DNA from: Nonomuraea sediminis
GTDB lineage: Bacteria > Actinomycetota > Actinomycetes > Streptosporangiales > Streptosporangiaceae
Length of the DNA: 64,000 bases
Assembly (NCBI RefSeq): GCF_018531495.1
Contig: NZ_JAHDTI010000003.1
Coordinates: 930,001-994,000 of the forward strand
Direction: 5' to 3'
Shown: piece after piece, positions 42,626 to 53,810 of the stretch
How positions within the stretch are numbered: position 1 is the stretch's first letter
Layout of the letters: each line of letters starts with the position of its first letter
Program-made: the position numbers and the translations under genes
The notes under the pieces: model-generated
The model's database searches: none
The model's input: the letters and a program-made list of their open reading frames with translations, nothing else
Told to the model about the DNA's origin: nothing

Positions 42626-42652
42626 AAACGCCGGCCATGAAGGCCGGCGTTT
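42626..42652 (-). terminator. parE terminator
   Basis: AAACGCCGGCC (42626-42636) and GGCCGGCGTTT (42642-42652) form a perfect 11-bp stem with a five-base loop, ten bases behind the parE stop and ending in T residues in transcript sense. Confidence 0.9.
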
Positions 42653-42661
42653 CGGTGGTGG

Positions 42662-44728
<2,067 letters not shown>

Positions 44729-44974
44729 TCCAGCTCCTCTGGTCAAGGATCGAACACCAGTGCGTAGCCTACCGTTCTTCCCGCCTACGCGCGTACAAGC
44801 TTGCCATCACTGACGGTTTGCCGTTACCAACCGGCTGATCGTCATTACTTTGGGATACATTCCGCTCTCGGCGTAGTCGGGTAGCGGTTGGGAACGTCTC
44901 TGTCCGGTTAGATGTTGTCTCAAGTGACTGACGCCAGATCCTCGCTTCGGCGGGGGTGACCCGAAAGGCGATAC

Positions 44975-45205
44975 GTGACTGGAGCTCTCGCCCCCGTTAA
45001 GCCGCTGACGGCCCTCGACCGTTGCGACCGCTGCGGCGCCCAGGCCTACATTCGCGCGACCCTGCCTGTGGGTGGGGAGCTGCTGTTCTGCGCCCATCAT
45101 GGGCGTCAGCACGTGGCAGCGCTGCGCGAAAAGGGCGCCGAAATCCTGGACGAGTCGGCTCGGCTCAGCGAAACCCCTGCAACCGCCACCAACGAGGAAC
45201 GCTAA
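44975..45205 (+). CDS. DUF7455 family small zinc-ribbon-like protein
   Basis: 76 residues with CDRCGAQAYIRA and LFCAHHGRQH, a likely CxxC...CxxH zinc site, and a charged C-terminal helix. Homologues occur next to parE and hrdB in actinomycetes; function unknown to me. GTG start at 44975. It is followed by a strong hairpin and a convergent gene. Confidence 0.8.
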   Translation: MTGALAPVKPLTALDRCDRCGAQAYIRATLPVGGELLFCAHHGRQHVAALREKGAEILDESARLSETPATATNEER

Positions 45206-45220
45206 CCACATATACGAGGT

Positions 45221-45247
45221 ACGGCGGGCCCTTCCTGGGTCCGCCGT
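45221..45247. terminator. bidirectional terminator that resembles a MITE end
   Basis: ACGGCGGGCCC (45221-45231) pairs with GGGTCCGCCGT (45237-45247) around TTCCT, with one G-T pair. The left arm with the preceding GT is the MITE end GTACGGCGGGCC. Confidence 0.85.
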
Positions 45248-45250
45248 TTC

Positions 45251-45931
45251 TCATTTCACCCGATAGTGGTAGCGATCCCGGACCTCGAACCCCTCGCTCC
45301 TGTACAGCGCCTGGGCGGCCGGGTTCGACGCGGTGGTGACCAGATAGGCCTGCTCCGCCTGCCGTACCAGGGCGCGGAGCACGCTGGAGGCCAGCCCGCG
45401 GCGGCGCGCGGCGGGCAGCGTGGCCATGCAGTAGATCCCGACCGTGTCGCCCTGCGGGACGCCTCGGCCCACGGCCAGCGCCACACCGTCCTCCTCGACG
45501 GCCGCGTAGCGCGCCTTGACGCCCGTGCAGATGCGTCGGGCCGCCTCCAGGCCGTCGGCGTAGCGGCCGTCCACCGACCACCAGGTGTCCAGCCAGCCGT
45601 CCCAGGGTTCGTCCTCGACCCTGACCCGGTGCCGCGGCTCGCCCTGGGGTGAGCCCGCCATGATCAGCGTGGGGTCGACGAGGCCGTATGCCCTGCTCTC
45701 CAGTTCCGCGTCGAGCTCCTCGGCGACGCCTGGACCCATCGAGAACGCGCACGGCAGGCCGCGGGCGGCGTAGAAGGCCTCGGCGGCCTCGACGTCGCCG
45801 CGCTCTCCCAAGGGCAGGACGGAGTTCGCCCGTTTCGTGACACCTCCCGCGTATCGGAAGGTCCAGCCGCGGGAACGTTCCCGTTCGAAGGCGGGCCAGG
45901 CCTCGTCTATCAGGCTGTCGTAGTCACGCAT
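45251..45931 (-). CDS. GNAT family N-acetyltransferase
   Basis: 226 residues with an N-terminal half of GNAT-like fold lacking an obvious P-loop and a C-terminal GNAT domain with the acetyl-CoA loop LPAARRRGLASSVLRAL. The motif TKRANSVLPLG near residue 32 is typical of a subgroup of two-domain GNATs. It transfers acetyl groups to an unknown amine. ATG at 45931, 30 bp from the divergent yaaA-like gene. Confidence 0.87.
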   Translation of the reverse strand: MRDYDSLIDEAWPAFERERSRGWTFRYAGGVTKRANSVLPLGERGDVEAAEAFYAARGLPCAFSMGPGVAEELDAELESRAYGLVDPTLIMAGSPQGEPRHRVRVEDEPWDGWLDTWWSVDGRYADGLEAARRICTGVKARYAAVEEDGVALAVGRGVPQGDTVGIYCMATLPAARRRGLASSVLRALVRQAEQAYLVTTASNPAAQALYRSEGFEVRDRYHYRVK

Positions 45932-45961
45932 GCCGGAACCCTAGCGTTAAGCTGCGGAATC

Positions 45962-46678
45962 GTGCTGATCCTGCTGCCGCCGTCCGAGGGCAAGGCCGCC
46001 GAGGGCAACGGTCCCGCCGTCGGCGAGCTGTCCTTCCCCACGCTCGACCGGGCCCGCAGGCGCGTGGTGAGCGCGCTGGTCAAGGCCTCGCGCCGCCGCG
46101 ACGCGCTCGACGTGCTCGGCCTGTCGCCCGGCCAGGCGCCCGAGCTGGCCAAGAACCTGGCGCTGAAGACAGCGCCCACGCTGCCCGCCGCCGAGCTGTA
46201 CACGGGCGTGCTCTACGACAACCTGGGCCTGGCGACCCTGTCCCCCGAGGCACTGGCCAGGGCCGAGGAGTCGGTGCTGATCTTCTCCGGCCTGTGGGGC
46301 GTGCTGCGGATCACCGACCGGATCCCGCCCTACCGCCTGTCGATGGGTGTCACGCTGCCGCCGCTCGGCGGTCTGGCCGCCTTCTGGCGCCCCTTCGTGG
46401 CCAAGGAGCTCGACCGGCTGCCCGGCCTGGTCGTGGACCTGCGCTCCTCGACGTACGCCGCCGCGTGGAAGCCCGGCGAGCGCGCGGTCGGGGTCCGCGT
46501 GCTGCGCGACGGCAAGGTCGTCAGCCACATGGCCAAGGCCACCCGCGGCGAGGTGGCCCGCGCGCTGCTCGAGAACCCCGCCGACCCGGCCACCCCTGAC
46601 GAGCTGGCCAAGCTGCTTGATGAGCTGGGCTATGCCGTACGGCTCGCGCCGGGCAGGATCGACGTCACCGTGGAGTGA
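45962..46678 (+). CDS. yaaA: YaaA family peroxide-stress protein
   Basis: 238 residues beginning LILLPPSEGKA, the hallmark of YaaA/DUF328, with the later conserved motifs IFSGLWGVLRITDRIPPYRL and VVDLRSSTYAA. In E. coli YaaA lowers free iron and limits DNA damage under peroxide; the actinobacterial role is presumed similar. GTG start. Ends one base before the convergent GOLPH3-like gene's stop. Confidence 0.88.
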   Translation: MLILLPPSEGKAAEGNGPAVGELSFPTLDRARRRVVSALVKASRRRDALDVLGLSPGQAPELAKNLALKTAPTLPAAELYTGVLYDNLGLATLSPEALARAEESVLIFSGLWGVLRITDRIPPYRLSMGVTLPPLGGLAAFWRPFVAKELDRLPGLVVDLRSSTYAAAWKPGERAVGVRVLRDGKVVSHMAKATRGEVARALLENPADPATPDELAKLLDELGYAVRLAPGRIDVTVE

Positions 46679-46679
46679 G

Positions 46680-47321
46680 TCAGCGGTAGATCGCCGTGGC
46701 CTGGTTGGCGATGTAGGACTCCAGGGCCTTCATGATCTGGGCGATCGCCGGTTGGGTGGCCTGCGTCAGATCGGCGAGGCGGGCCCTGATCTCGGCGGGG
46801 CGGTCGCTCAGGTAGAGGGCGTCCTCCAGGCGGAGCAGCCGCACGAGCTCGCACAGCGCCAGGTCGGCCGGCGTGGGCTGCTCGTGGCCCATGACGGGCA
46901 GCCTGACCCGGGCCATGGCGACCGTGAGCGGCCCGTGGCCGACGGGGACGTACCGGATCGAGGTTCCGATGAGGCGCCGCCGTACCGTCGTCTGGATGAG
47001 CCCCAGCGTGTCCAGCTGGCGGGCCGTCGACTCGAGCATGTCGCCGGACAGGACGGCCAGCCACTGCACGATCGGCATCCGCTGCTGAGGCACCGCGGCC
47101 AGCAGCCGCATGCAGGCCTCGTCCTGCAGCTGGGCGGGACCGGGCCGCCCGGCGCCGAGCACCAGGGTGTGCCCCTCGAAGGCCAGGGCGCCGAGCAGGG
47201 CGAGGTCCGCCAGCATGGCGGCGGCCAGCCCGGCGCCCAGGGTGGGGACGTGGATGGAGGGCGCTCCCTTCTCGCCGTGGGCGATGAGGAACAGGTCGTA
47301 CGGCAGCGGGAGACGTTCCAT
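46680..47321 (-). CDS. GPP34/GOLPH3-like protein
   Basis: 213 residues, mainly helical, with the family opening LPLPYDLFLIAHGEKG and GLAAAMLADLALLGAL. Eukaryotic GOLPH3/Vps74 bind phosphoinositides and sort Golgi enzymes; the many actinobacterial members are uncharacterised and probably bind membranes or lipids. It lies six bases behind the APC permease gene, so the two are in one operon. Confidence 0.85.
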   Translation of the reverse strand: MERLPLPYDLFLIAHGEKGAPSIHVPTLGAGLAAAMLADLALLGALAFEGHTLVLGAGRPGPAQLQDEACMRLLAAVPQQRMPIVQWLAVLSGDMLESTARQLDTLGLIQTTVRRRLIGTSIRYVPVGHGPLTVAMARVRLPVMGHEQPTPADLALCELVRLLRLEDALYLSDRPAEIRARLADLTQATQPAIAQIMKALESYIANQATAIYR

Positions 47322-47327
47322 GTTCTG

Positions 47328-48713
47328 TCAGAGCCGTTCGTGTGACAGTCCGGCCAGCCTGGGCTTCAGGCCGGCCGCGTAGAGGATGCCCAGGATCGCC
47401 ACGCCGAGGGCCAGCCAGATCAGGCCGACGATCTGGGCGGCGAGGTTGGCGTTCCAGACGACGAAGGCCAGGATCACGAAGCCGATCACCGGCGAGATCA
47501 GGTGCCGCCAGTAGTCCTTCGACCCGCTCCTGATCAGGTAGTGCGCGATGACCGACACGTGCAGCACCATGAACGCGATCATCGCCCCGAAGTTGATCAG
47601 CGTGGTCAGCACGCCGATGCCCTGGTCGTCGGTGAACACCAGCAGGCCACCGGGCAGCACCAGCCCCAGGAAACCGACCAGCAGGATCGCGTTGACGGGC
47701 ACGAGCCGCTTGAGCGAGACCTTGGCCAGGAAGCGCGGCAGCTGCCCGTCACGCGCGATCGCGAACAGCAGCCGGGAGGTCGCCACCTGCGCCACCATCG
47801 AGTCGGCGATCCCCCAGGCCGCGGCCGTGGCGACGGCCGTCACACCGCCCAGCCAGCCGCCGCCCGCCGACGAGGCGATGTCGAAGAAGGCATTGGAACG
47901 CTCGGTGCCGTGCGCGAGCAGGTCGGCCGTGTTCGGAGCGAGCAGCGCGGCCACCCACGTCTGCGCGATGAACAGCAGCCCGGCCAGCCCGAGCGCGGCC
48001 GCCATGGCCTTGCCTATCTCCCGCGACTCGCCGCGGGTCTCCTCCGACAGCATCGCGATCCCGTCGAACCCGAGGAAGCTCAGCACCGCCACGGACACCG
48101 CACCGAAGATCACCGACACGGAGAACGTGCCGGAGTTGAACAGCGGCTCGAACGACATCCCGTTGCCGCGCCCGCTCAGCAGCGCCCACACCCCGACCGC
48201 GAGGAACAGCCCGAGCACCACCAGCTCGCAGATCAGGAACACCTTGGTGGCCGTGGCCGTGATCTTGATGCCGAGCAGGCTGACGGTGGTGTTGAACACC
48301 ACGAACAGCACCAGCCACACCCATACCGGTACGGCGGGCACCACGGCGTGCATGGAGGTGGAGGCGACCAGGTAGAGCAGGCTCGGCACCAGCAGGTAGT
48401 CCAGCAGGATCGCCCACCCCGCCAGGAACCCGACGCCCGGGTGGATGGCCCGCCCCGCGAAGCTGTAGACGCTGCCCGCCAGCGGGAACGCCTTGACCAT
48501 CTGGCCGAAGCTGGCGGCGGTGAAGGTGAGCGCGACCACGCCGATGAGGTAGGCGAGCGCGACCATCCCGCCGGAAGCCTGGAACACCTGCCCGAAGATC
48601 GCCATCGGTGCGATGGGCACCATGAAGATCAGACCGTAGAACATCAGGTCCGTGAAGCTCAGGGATCGGCTCAGTTCCTGCTTGTAGCCGAACTCAGATA
48701 AGGACGTCGCCAT
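47328..48713 (-). CDS. APC superfamily amino acid permease
   Basis: 461 residues with twelve membrane helices. The first helix has the substrate-site motif FYGLIFMVPIAPMAIFG and helix 6 has SFLGFDGIAMLSEETRGE, both typical of amino acid/polyamine/organocation transporters. It would import an amino acid or polyamine by cation symport. ATG 48713 follows GAGAGGCG. First gene of a two-gene unit with the GOLPH3-like protein. Confidence 0.88.
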   Translation of the reverse strand: MATSLSEFGYKQELSRSLSFTDLMFYGLIFMVPIAPMAIFGQVFQASGGMVALAYLIGVVALTFTAASFGQMVKAFPLAGSVYSFAGRAIHPGVGFLAGWAILLDYLLVPSLLYLVASTSMHAVVPAVPVWVWLVLFVVFNTTVSLLGIKITATATKVFLICELVVLGLFLAVGVWALLSGRGNGMSFEPLFNSGTFSVSVIFGAVSVAVLSFLGFDGIAMLSEETRGESREIGKAMAAALGLAGLLFIAQTWVAALLAPNTADLLAHGTERSNAFFDIASSAGGGWLGGVTAVATAAAWGIADSMVAQVATSRLLFAIARDGQLPRFLAKVSLKRLVPVNAILLVGFLGLVLPGGLLVFTDDQGIGVLTTLINFGAMIAFMVLHVSVIAHYLIRSGSKDYWRHLISPVIGFVILAFVVWNANLAAQIVGLIWLALGVAILGILYAAGLKPRLAGLSHERL

Positions 48714-48931
48714 GGGTCGCCTCTCGGGGGGGTGCACAACCAACGGAGGCAACCTTAGGCACACGCGTCACTCCACACCAGATCAAACCCCAGGTTGGCC
48801 GCATACCGCCCAACTCCGCGATATGCGGCCACATCGCCGCGAGGTGCCTCTATGCCCTATCCGGCCGGGCATCCAGAAGATCCCGGTTGGCCTCCCGAGC
48901 TGTCGGGTTCCGAGTCGATCCCTGGCCTGCG

Positions 48932-48953
48932 CGGCCCCCGGCGCCGGGGGCCG
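48932..48953. terminator. palindromic terminator after the cyclophilin gene
   Basis: A 22-bp perfect palindrome (left half CGGCCCCCGGC) lies six bases behind the cyclophilin stop codon and can fold as a hairpin in either direction. Confidence 0.75.
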
Positions 48954-48959
48954 TGCCCG

Positions 48960-49691
48960 TCAGGGGTGGGTGACGCAGGCGTCCTGGATGTCGGCCGGGA
49001 GGACCGGCTTGCCGTCCACCGGCGGCGTGGGCCCGTCGGGCTCGGGCTGGATGCCGCCCGCGGCGATCTCGTCCAGGGCGGCCAGCCCGGGCCCGTCCAC
49101 GGTCCCGAAGATCGTGTAGTTCGGCCGCAGCCCGGAATCCCCGTACACCAGGAAGAACTGGCTGCCGTTGGTGTCGGGCCCGGCGTTGGCCATGGCGAGC
49201 ACGCCCCTGGCGTACGTCCTGCGCGCGCCGGTCGGATCCCCTGGCCACGGCGGCAGGTCGGTGGGCAGCTCGTCCTTGAACTTGTATCCGGGGCCGCCCT
49301 CGCCGGTGAAGCTCGGGTCGCCGCACTGCAGCACCTTCAGCCGGTCGTAGGCGGTCAGCCGGTGGCAGGAGGTCGCGTCGTAGAAGCGGTGGCGCACCAG
49401 ATGCACGAAGCTCTGTACGGTGCACGGCGCCTTGGCCGGGTCGAGCGCCAGCCCGATGTCGCCGTGGTTGGTCTTGAGCACGACGGAGACCGGGCGGGTC
49501 GGCGTGTGCCGCGGGTCGGGCGGCAGCGGCACCTTCCTGACGGCTGGATCGTCCGGCGTCTCGGTGTAGCCGCACGGTCCGTGCGTCGTCCTCGGCGGCC
49601 GATCGGCGGCACCGGCGGGCAGCCCCGCTCCCACCACCGCTCCCGCGGCCACCGCCACCACCGCGATCCGTAAAGCACCTCTCCTGGACAC
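48960..49691 (-). CDS. secreted cyclophilin-type peptidyl-prolyl isomerase
   Basis: 243 residues. The N terminus carries a twin-arginine-like signal (SRRGALRIAVVAVAAG) with cleavage expected after about residue 30. The cyclophilin domain (about 65-225) has SVVLKTNHGDIGLAL, FTGEGGPGYKFKDE and ANAGPDTNGSQFFLVYG. It would speed folding of exported proteins outside the membrane. GTG 49691 is chosen for its upstream GGGAGGG. Confidence 0.87.
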   Translation of the reverse strand: MSRRGALRIAVVAVAAGAVVGAGLPAGAADRPPRTTHGPCGYTETPDDPAVRKVPLPPDPRHTPTRPVSVVLKTNHGDIGLALDPAKAPCTVQSFVHLVRHRFYDATSCHRLTAYDRLKVLQCGDPSFTGEGGPGYKFKDELPTDLPPWPGDPTGARRTYARGVLAMANAGPDTNGSQFFLVYGDSGLRPNYTIFGTVDGPGLAALDEIAAGGIQPEPDGPTPPVDGKPVLPADIQDACVTHP

Positions 49692-49839
49692 AGTGCCCTC
49701 CCATGAAGTGATCGACAGACTCCCCGACATCTAGTCGATCTACCGAGTAGCGTCAAGGGGCTGTCAAACGACCCGTCGCGAACCTCCAGGTAGGCCCGAG
49801 AACGCCGGCCGACCTCTTCGTCCCTGCCGAACAGTCCCG

Positions 49840-51231
49840 TCAGGGCAGGAGCAATCCCCAGTAGAGGGCCCACGGGACGAACGCGGTCCCGCCGACGGCG
49901 AGCAGCGTGAGCCGGACGCGTTCCCCGGACGCCTCCGATCGGCGCCTGACCACCCAGGTCAGCACGGTGGCGATCACGACGGTGACCGCGAGCGCCTGCA
50001 GCGCCAGCCAGATCACCGGGCGCCCGGCGAGGAGCGGGCCCGGCGAGGCGAGCTTGGCCCCGCTCATCAGGACGGGGACGAGATAGCCGAGGAACCCGGC
50101 CACCGTGGCGAGCCCGGCGGCCGCCAGCACTCGGGGCGACCGCCCGACGGCCGGCCGCACCCGCCCGCGGACGCGGCGGACCAGCGCTACCACCGGGTAG
50201 CCCGCGAACGCGACGATCATCAAAAGGAGGACGGCGAGCTGCGCGAACGCCGACTCCCACCAGGCAGGCCGCGGCACGGGCACGCTCAGCGAGGCCTGCT
50301 TCGGCAGCGGGTCGGGGGCCTGGGCGGTCGGGAGCCGGCCGGCTGACACCGACCGGACCCAGTCGCCGACCAGCTGGGCGTACCCGGGCGCGAGCGCGGG
50401 CAGCCGGGTCACGCCGTGGTCGGGGCTCTGATGGGCGGCGTGGTCGGCGTCAGGCACGTAGCGCAGGGTGTAGTGCCGGTTGCCGCCGCGCTCCAGGGCG
50501 GCGGCGAGCAGCGGCGGGGTCTCCTGCGGCGGGGTGAGGAGGTCGTCGGCGCCCCAGATGCCCAGCATCGGCTGCTTGACGTGCTCCAGCACCGGACCCG
50601 GCGAGTACCAGGGTTCGGGGAACAGGCCGCCGTCGGCGATCACGCGGTACAGGTTCGGCTCGGCGCGGTCGACCAGCGACCCGGACACTCCGGCCTTGCG
50701 CAGGCCCGCGGCGGTGGCCCAGGTCTGCTGGCGCAGCGGCTCCAGGGCGTTGCCGCCCACCGTGACGACGAAGGCGACCTGCGAGGACTGCGAGGCGGCC
50801 AGCGGCGCGACCCAGCCGCCCTCGCTCAGGCCCCAGATGCCGACCTTCGCCGGGTCCACCCCGGGCTGGGCGCGCAGGGCGGCCACCGCGCCGAGCGCGT
50901 CCCGAGCGAGTTGCCCGTAGTCCCGGTGGAAGAGCGAGTAGCCGGACGACCGCTTGTCGTAGACGAGCACCGACATGCCCGTGCGGGCGAACGCGACGGC
51001 CTCGCCCATCAGCTTGGTGCGCGGGGTCCCCTCCCCCGCACCGTGCACGAGGACCATGCCGGGGTGCCGGTCCGGTGAGCCCGCCGGGGTCAGCACGGTG
51101 CCGTGCAGGACGATCCCGCCGTCTCCGCGGAAGGTGATCTCGGAGCTGACCGGTTCTGACGCTGCGGCTGCCGGCGTGGCGGCGAGGCCCAGGAGCACGA
51201 CGGACGCGAGGAGCAATCGAATCATTCGCAT
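49840..51231 (-). CDS. secreted alpha/beta hydrolase with membrane C terminus
   Basis: 463 residues. A signal peptide (about 1-24) precedes an alpha/beta hydrolase domain with nucleophile Ser136 (GIWGLSEGGW), a probable Asp in GIWGADDLLTPP and His in DADHAAHQ. The final ~130 residues contain about four membrane helices (near 330-350, 370-390, 410-430 and 440-460). The catalytic domain therefore faces outside. Acts on an unknown ester or peptide. It is divergent from the ArsR gene, whose product may repress it. Confidence 0.82.
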   Translation of the reverse strand: MRMIRLLLASVVLLGLAATPAAAASEPVSSEITFRGDGGIVLHGTVLTPAGSPDRHPGMVLVHGAGEGTPRTKLMGEAVAFARTGMSVLVYDKRSSGYSLFHRDYGQLARDALGAVAALRAQPGVDPAKVGIWGLSEGGWVAPLAASQSSQVAFVVTVGGNALEPLRQQTWATAAGLRKAGVSGSLVDRAEPNLYRVIADGGLFPEPWYSPGPVLEHVKQPMLGIWGADDLLTPPQETPPLLAAALERGGNRHYTLRYVPDADHAAHQSPDHGVTRLPALAPGYAQLVGDWVRSVSAGRLPTAQAPDPLPKQASLSVPVPRPAWWESAFAQLAVLLLMIVAFAGYPVVALVRRVRGRVRPAVGRSPRVLAAAGLATVAGFLGYLVPVLMSGAKLASPGPLLAGRPVIWLALQALAVTVVIATVLTWVVRRRSEASGERVRLTLLAVGGTAFVPWALYWGLLLP

Positions 51232-51244
51232 ATGCCGAGAGTAA

Positions 51245-51294
51245 TCTGCAGAGAAGTCTCGGCAAAGCTAAGTCTGCAGATATCCCTCTGCAGT
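51245..51294. promoter_or_regulatory. triple TCTGCAGA operator
   Basis: TCTGCAGA is present at 51245-51252 and 51273-51280 and TCTGCAGT at 51287-51294, all within the 69-bp gap between the divergent hydrolase and ArsR genes. Spacings are 28 and 14 bp, so they lie on a similar helix phase. Confidence 0.65.
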
Positions 51295-51300
51295 ATTAGC

Positions 51301-51873
51301 ATGCTCATCATGAAGGATGAGACGGGCCACCTGGTCGACGACGCCGACAGGCTGAAGGCGCTGACCCACCCGATGCGCCGCACGATGCTGCGCCATCTGT
51401 CCGGCGGTCCTGCCACCTCGACGACCCTGGGTGAGCTGCTCGGCGCGAAGACCGGCACGACCAGCTACCACCTGAGGCAGCTGGAGAAGTACGGGTTCAT
51501 CGAGGAGATCCCCGAGCGCTCCACCGGCCGGGAGCGCTGGTGGCGCAGGGTGGAGGCGACCAGGGACATCCGCCTGCCCACGCCGGACCAACTGGCCCCG
51601 CAGGACCGCCCGGCGCTGGAGGCCTTCCACCAGGCCTGGATGGCGGAGGAGCGGGAGCTGCTCGACCGCTTCCCTGCCGCCTACCTGCGGGATCCCGCGT
51701 GGGCGAAGGCCTCGCGGGGGATGGCGCACGTGAGCGCGCAGGAGCTGGACGCCTTCTTCGAGGAGTACATCGCGCTGCTGCGCAAATACAGCCATCGCGA
51801 CGCGGCCCCGGACGCGCGCGCGGTCATGGTGCGCCTGCTCGCCTTTCCCTGGGACTCATCCGAGCAGGAGTAG
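51301..51873 (+). CDS. ArsR-type winged-helix regulator
   Basis: 190 residues with an N-terminal winged helix (LTHPMRRTMLRHLSGGPATSTTL... then TTSYHLRQLEKYGFIEE) and a helical C terminus. No metal-binding cysteines are seen, so it is not a metal sensor. Probably represses itself and the divergent hydrolase through the TCTGCAGA sites. ATG at 51301; a second ATG at 51310 is possible. Confidence 0.82.
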   Translation: MLIMKDETGHLVDDADRLKALTHPMRRTMLRHLSGGPATSTTLGELLGAKTGTTSYHLRQLEKYGFIEEIPERSTGRERWWRRVEATRDIRLPTPDQLAPQDRPALEAFHQAWMAEERELLDRFPAAYLRDPAWAKASRGMAHVSAQELDAFFEEYIALLRKYSHRDAAPDARAVMVRLLAFPWDSSEQE

Positions 51874-51889
51874 GCGGCGCGCGGACAGC

Positions 51890-51922
51890 GGTATGGGGGG
51901 AGCCAAGGCTCCCCCCCATACC
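51890..51922. terminator. bidirectional terminator
   Basis: GGTATGGGGGGAGCC (from 51890) pairs with GGCTCCCCCCCATACC (to 51922) around AA with one bulge. It serves both the ArsR gene and the convergent sigma factor gene. Confidence 0.88.
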
Positions 51923-51948
51923 GACTGTGAAACGTGAAGCCGTTGCCC

Positions 51949-53595
51949 TTAGTCCAGGTAGTCGCGCAGGACCTGGGAGCGGCTCGGGTGACGGAGCTTG
52001 GACATGGTCTTGGACTCGATCTGACGGATGCGCTCGCGCGTCACGCCGTAGACCTTGCCGATCTCGTCCAGCGTCTTCGGCTGCCCGTCGGTGAGGCCGA
52101 AGCGCATCGACACGACGCCCGCCTCGCGCTCCGACAGCGTGTCGAGAACGGAGTGCAGCTGCTCCTGCAGCAGCGTGAAGCTGACGGCGTCGGCCGGGAC
52201 GATGGCCTCGGAGTCCTCGATGAGGTCACCGAACTCGCTGTCGCCCTCCTCACCCAGCGGGGTGTGGAGCGAGATGGGCTCGCGCCCGTACTTCTGGACC
52301 TCGACCACCTTCTCGGGGGTCATGTCCAGCTCTCGGGCGAGCTCCTCCGGCGTGGGCTCGCGGCCCAGGTCCTGCAGCATCTGCCGCTGGACGCGGGCCA
52401 GCTTGTTGATCACTTCGACCATGTGGACCGGGATGCGGATGGTCCGCGCCTGGTCGGCCATGGCACGCGTGATCGCCTGCCGGATCCACCACGTGGCGTA
52501 GGTGGAGAACTTGTAGCCCTTGGTGTAGTCGAACTTCTCCACCGCGCGGATCAGGCCCAGGTTGCCCTCCTGGATGAGGTCCAGGAAGAGCATGCCGCGG
52601 CCGGTGTAGCGCTTGGCCAGCGAGACCACCAGACGGAGGTTGGCCTCCAGCAGGTGGTTCTTGGCCCTGCGGCCGTCCTCGGCGATCCACTCGAGCTCGG
52701 CGCGGACGTCGACCGGCAGGCTGTCGGTCTCGCCGCCGCCGAGCTGCTCCTCGGCGAACAGGCCGGCCTCGATGCGCTTGGCGAGCTCGACCTCCTGCTC
52801 GGCGTTGAGCAGGGGGACCTTGCCGATCTGCTTGAGGTAGTCCTTGACCGGGTCGGCGGTGGCGCCGGCGGCGGCCACCTGGGCGACCGGGGCGTCATCG
52901 TCGTCGTCGGACAGGATGAGGACCTCGTCCTCGACCTTCTCGACCGCGGCCACCTCGGCGGGCTTGGGCCCGTCCTCGGACTCCTCGGAGTCGTCGGAGT
53001 CGTCCCCGCCGTCGCTGTCGTCGGAGTCGTCCTCGGCGACGATCTCCTCGTCGTCGACCTCGATGTCCTCGAGGTCCTCCAGCTCCACGTCGCCGTCGAG
53101 CTCGAGGTCCTCTTCCTCGTCGGTCTCGGCCTTGGAGTCGGCAGGCCCAGCGTTGTCAGGCTTGGCCTTGTTGGCGGGCGGCGCGGGCGCCGCCTTCTTG
53201 GCCGCGGGCGCGGCCTTCTTGGCAGGGGCCGGCTTCTTGGCGGCCGGCTCGGCTTCGACGGTGCCCACGACCGCGGTCACGGTCTCGGGCTGCTGCTCTT
53301 TGGCGGCCGCTGCGGCCTTGGTCTTGACGGGGGCAGCGGTGCGGCGCTTTGCTGGACCACGAGACTTCTTCGGCGCAGCCGAATCCGCGGCGGTCACCAC
53401 CACGGTCACGCCCTCTTTGCTGAGGTTCCGCAAGAACGCGGCGGCGTGCGACATGGGGATGTCCGCCTCCTCGAAGGCTTGACGGACATCCTCAGACTCG
53501 AGGAAACCCTGCGAGCGCCCACGCTCGAGCAGTCGCTGAATGACGGGCTCGTTCAGCTCTTGTGGCTTCGAGCGAGTCGAACTTGCAGGCGACAC
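51949..53595 (-). CDS. hrdB: principal RNA polymerase sigma factor
   Basis: 548 residues. Lys/Ala/Pro-rich segment (about 60-140) and a very acidic segment (about 150-240) lead into sigma regions 1.2 ([16 protein letters not shown]), 2.1-2.4 ([20 protein letters not shown]), 3 and 4.2 ([19 protein letters not shown]). It directs housekeeping transcription. GTG 53595 is chosen because GAGAGG lies upstream and the N terminus then aligns with Streptomyces HrdB. The long charged N-terminal extension is usual for this group. Confidence 0.93.
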   Translation of the reverse strand: MSPASSTRSKPQELNEPVIQRLLERGRSQGFLESEDVRQAFEEADIPMSHAAAFLRNLSKEGVTVVVTAADSAAPKKSRGPAKRRTAAPVKTKAAAAAKEQQPETVTAVVGTVEAEPAAKKPAPAKKAAPAAKKAAPAPPANKAKPDNAGPADSKAETDEEEDLELDGDVELEDLEDIEVDDEEIVAEDDSDDSDGGDDSDDSEESEDGPKPAEVAAVEKVEDEVLILSDDDDDAPVAQVAAAGATADPVKDYLKQIGKVPLLNAEQEVELAKRIEAGLFAEEQLGGGETDSLPVDVRAELEWIAEDGRRAKNHLLEANLRLVVSLAKRYTGRGMLFLDLIQEGNLGLIRAVEKFDYTKGYKFSTYATWWIRQAITRAMADQARTIRIPVHMVEVINKLARVQRQMLQDLGREPTPEELARELDMTPEKVVEVQKYGREPISLHTPLGEEGDSEFGDLIEDSEAIVPADAVSFTLLQEQLHSVLDTLSEREAGVVSMRFGLTDGQPKTLDEIGKVYGVTRERIRQIESKTMSKLRHPSRSQVLRDYLD

Positions 53596-53810
53596 GAACA
53601 CCTCTCGAACGAACACGTGGCGACAATGGACCCAGATGGCCGGTGGGGGATCGTCTGGAGCTTTGACGGACCTGCTCAGCATTCTGGCACGACCACGCAC
53701 TCCATACGGCCACCTCCCGGCGGTTGACCTCCACCCTAGGCCGACCCGGACAGTAGTGCGTACGTAAGCGCGCCACTGATACCCGAAAGCAACCCTTATG
53801 ACTGATTCAT

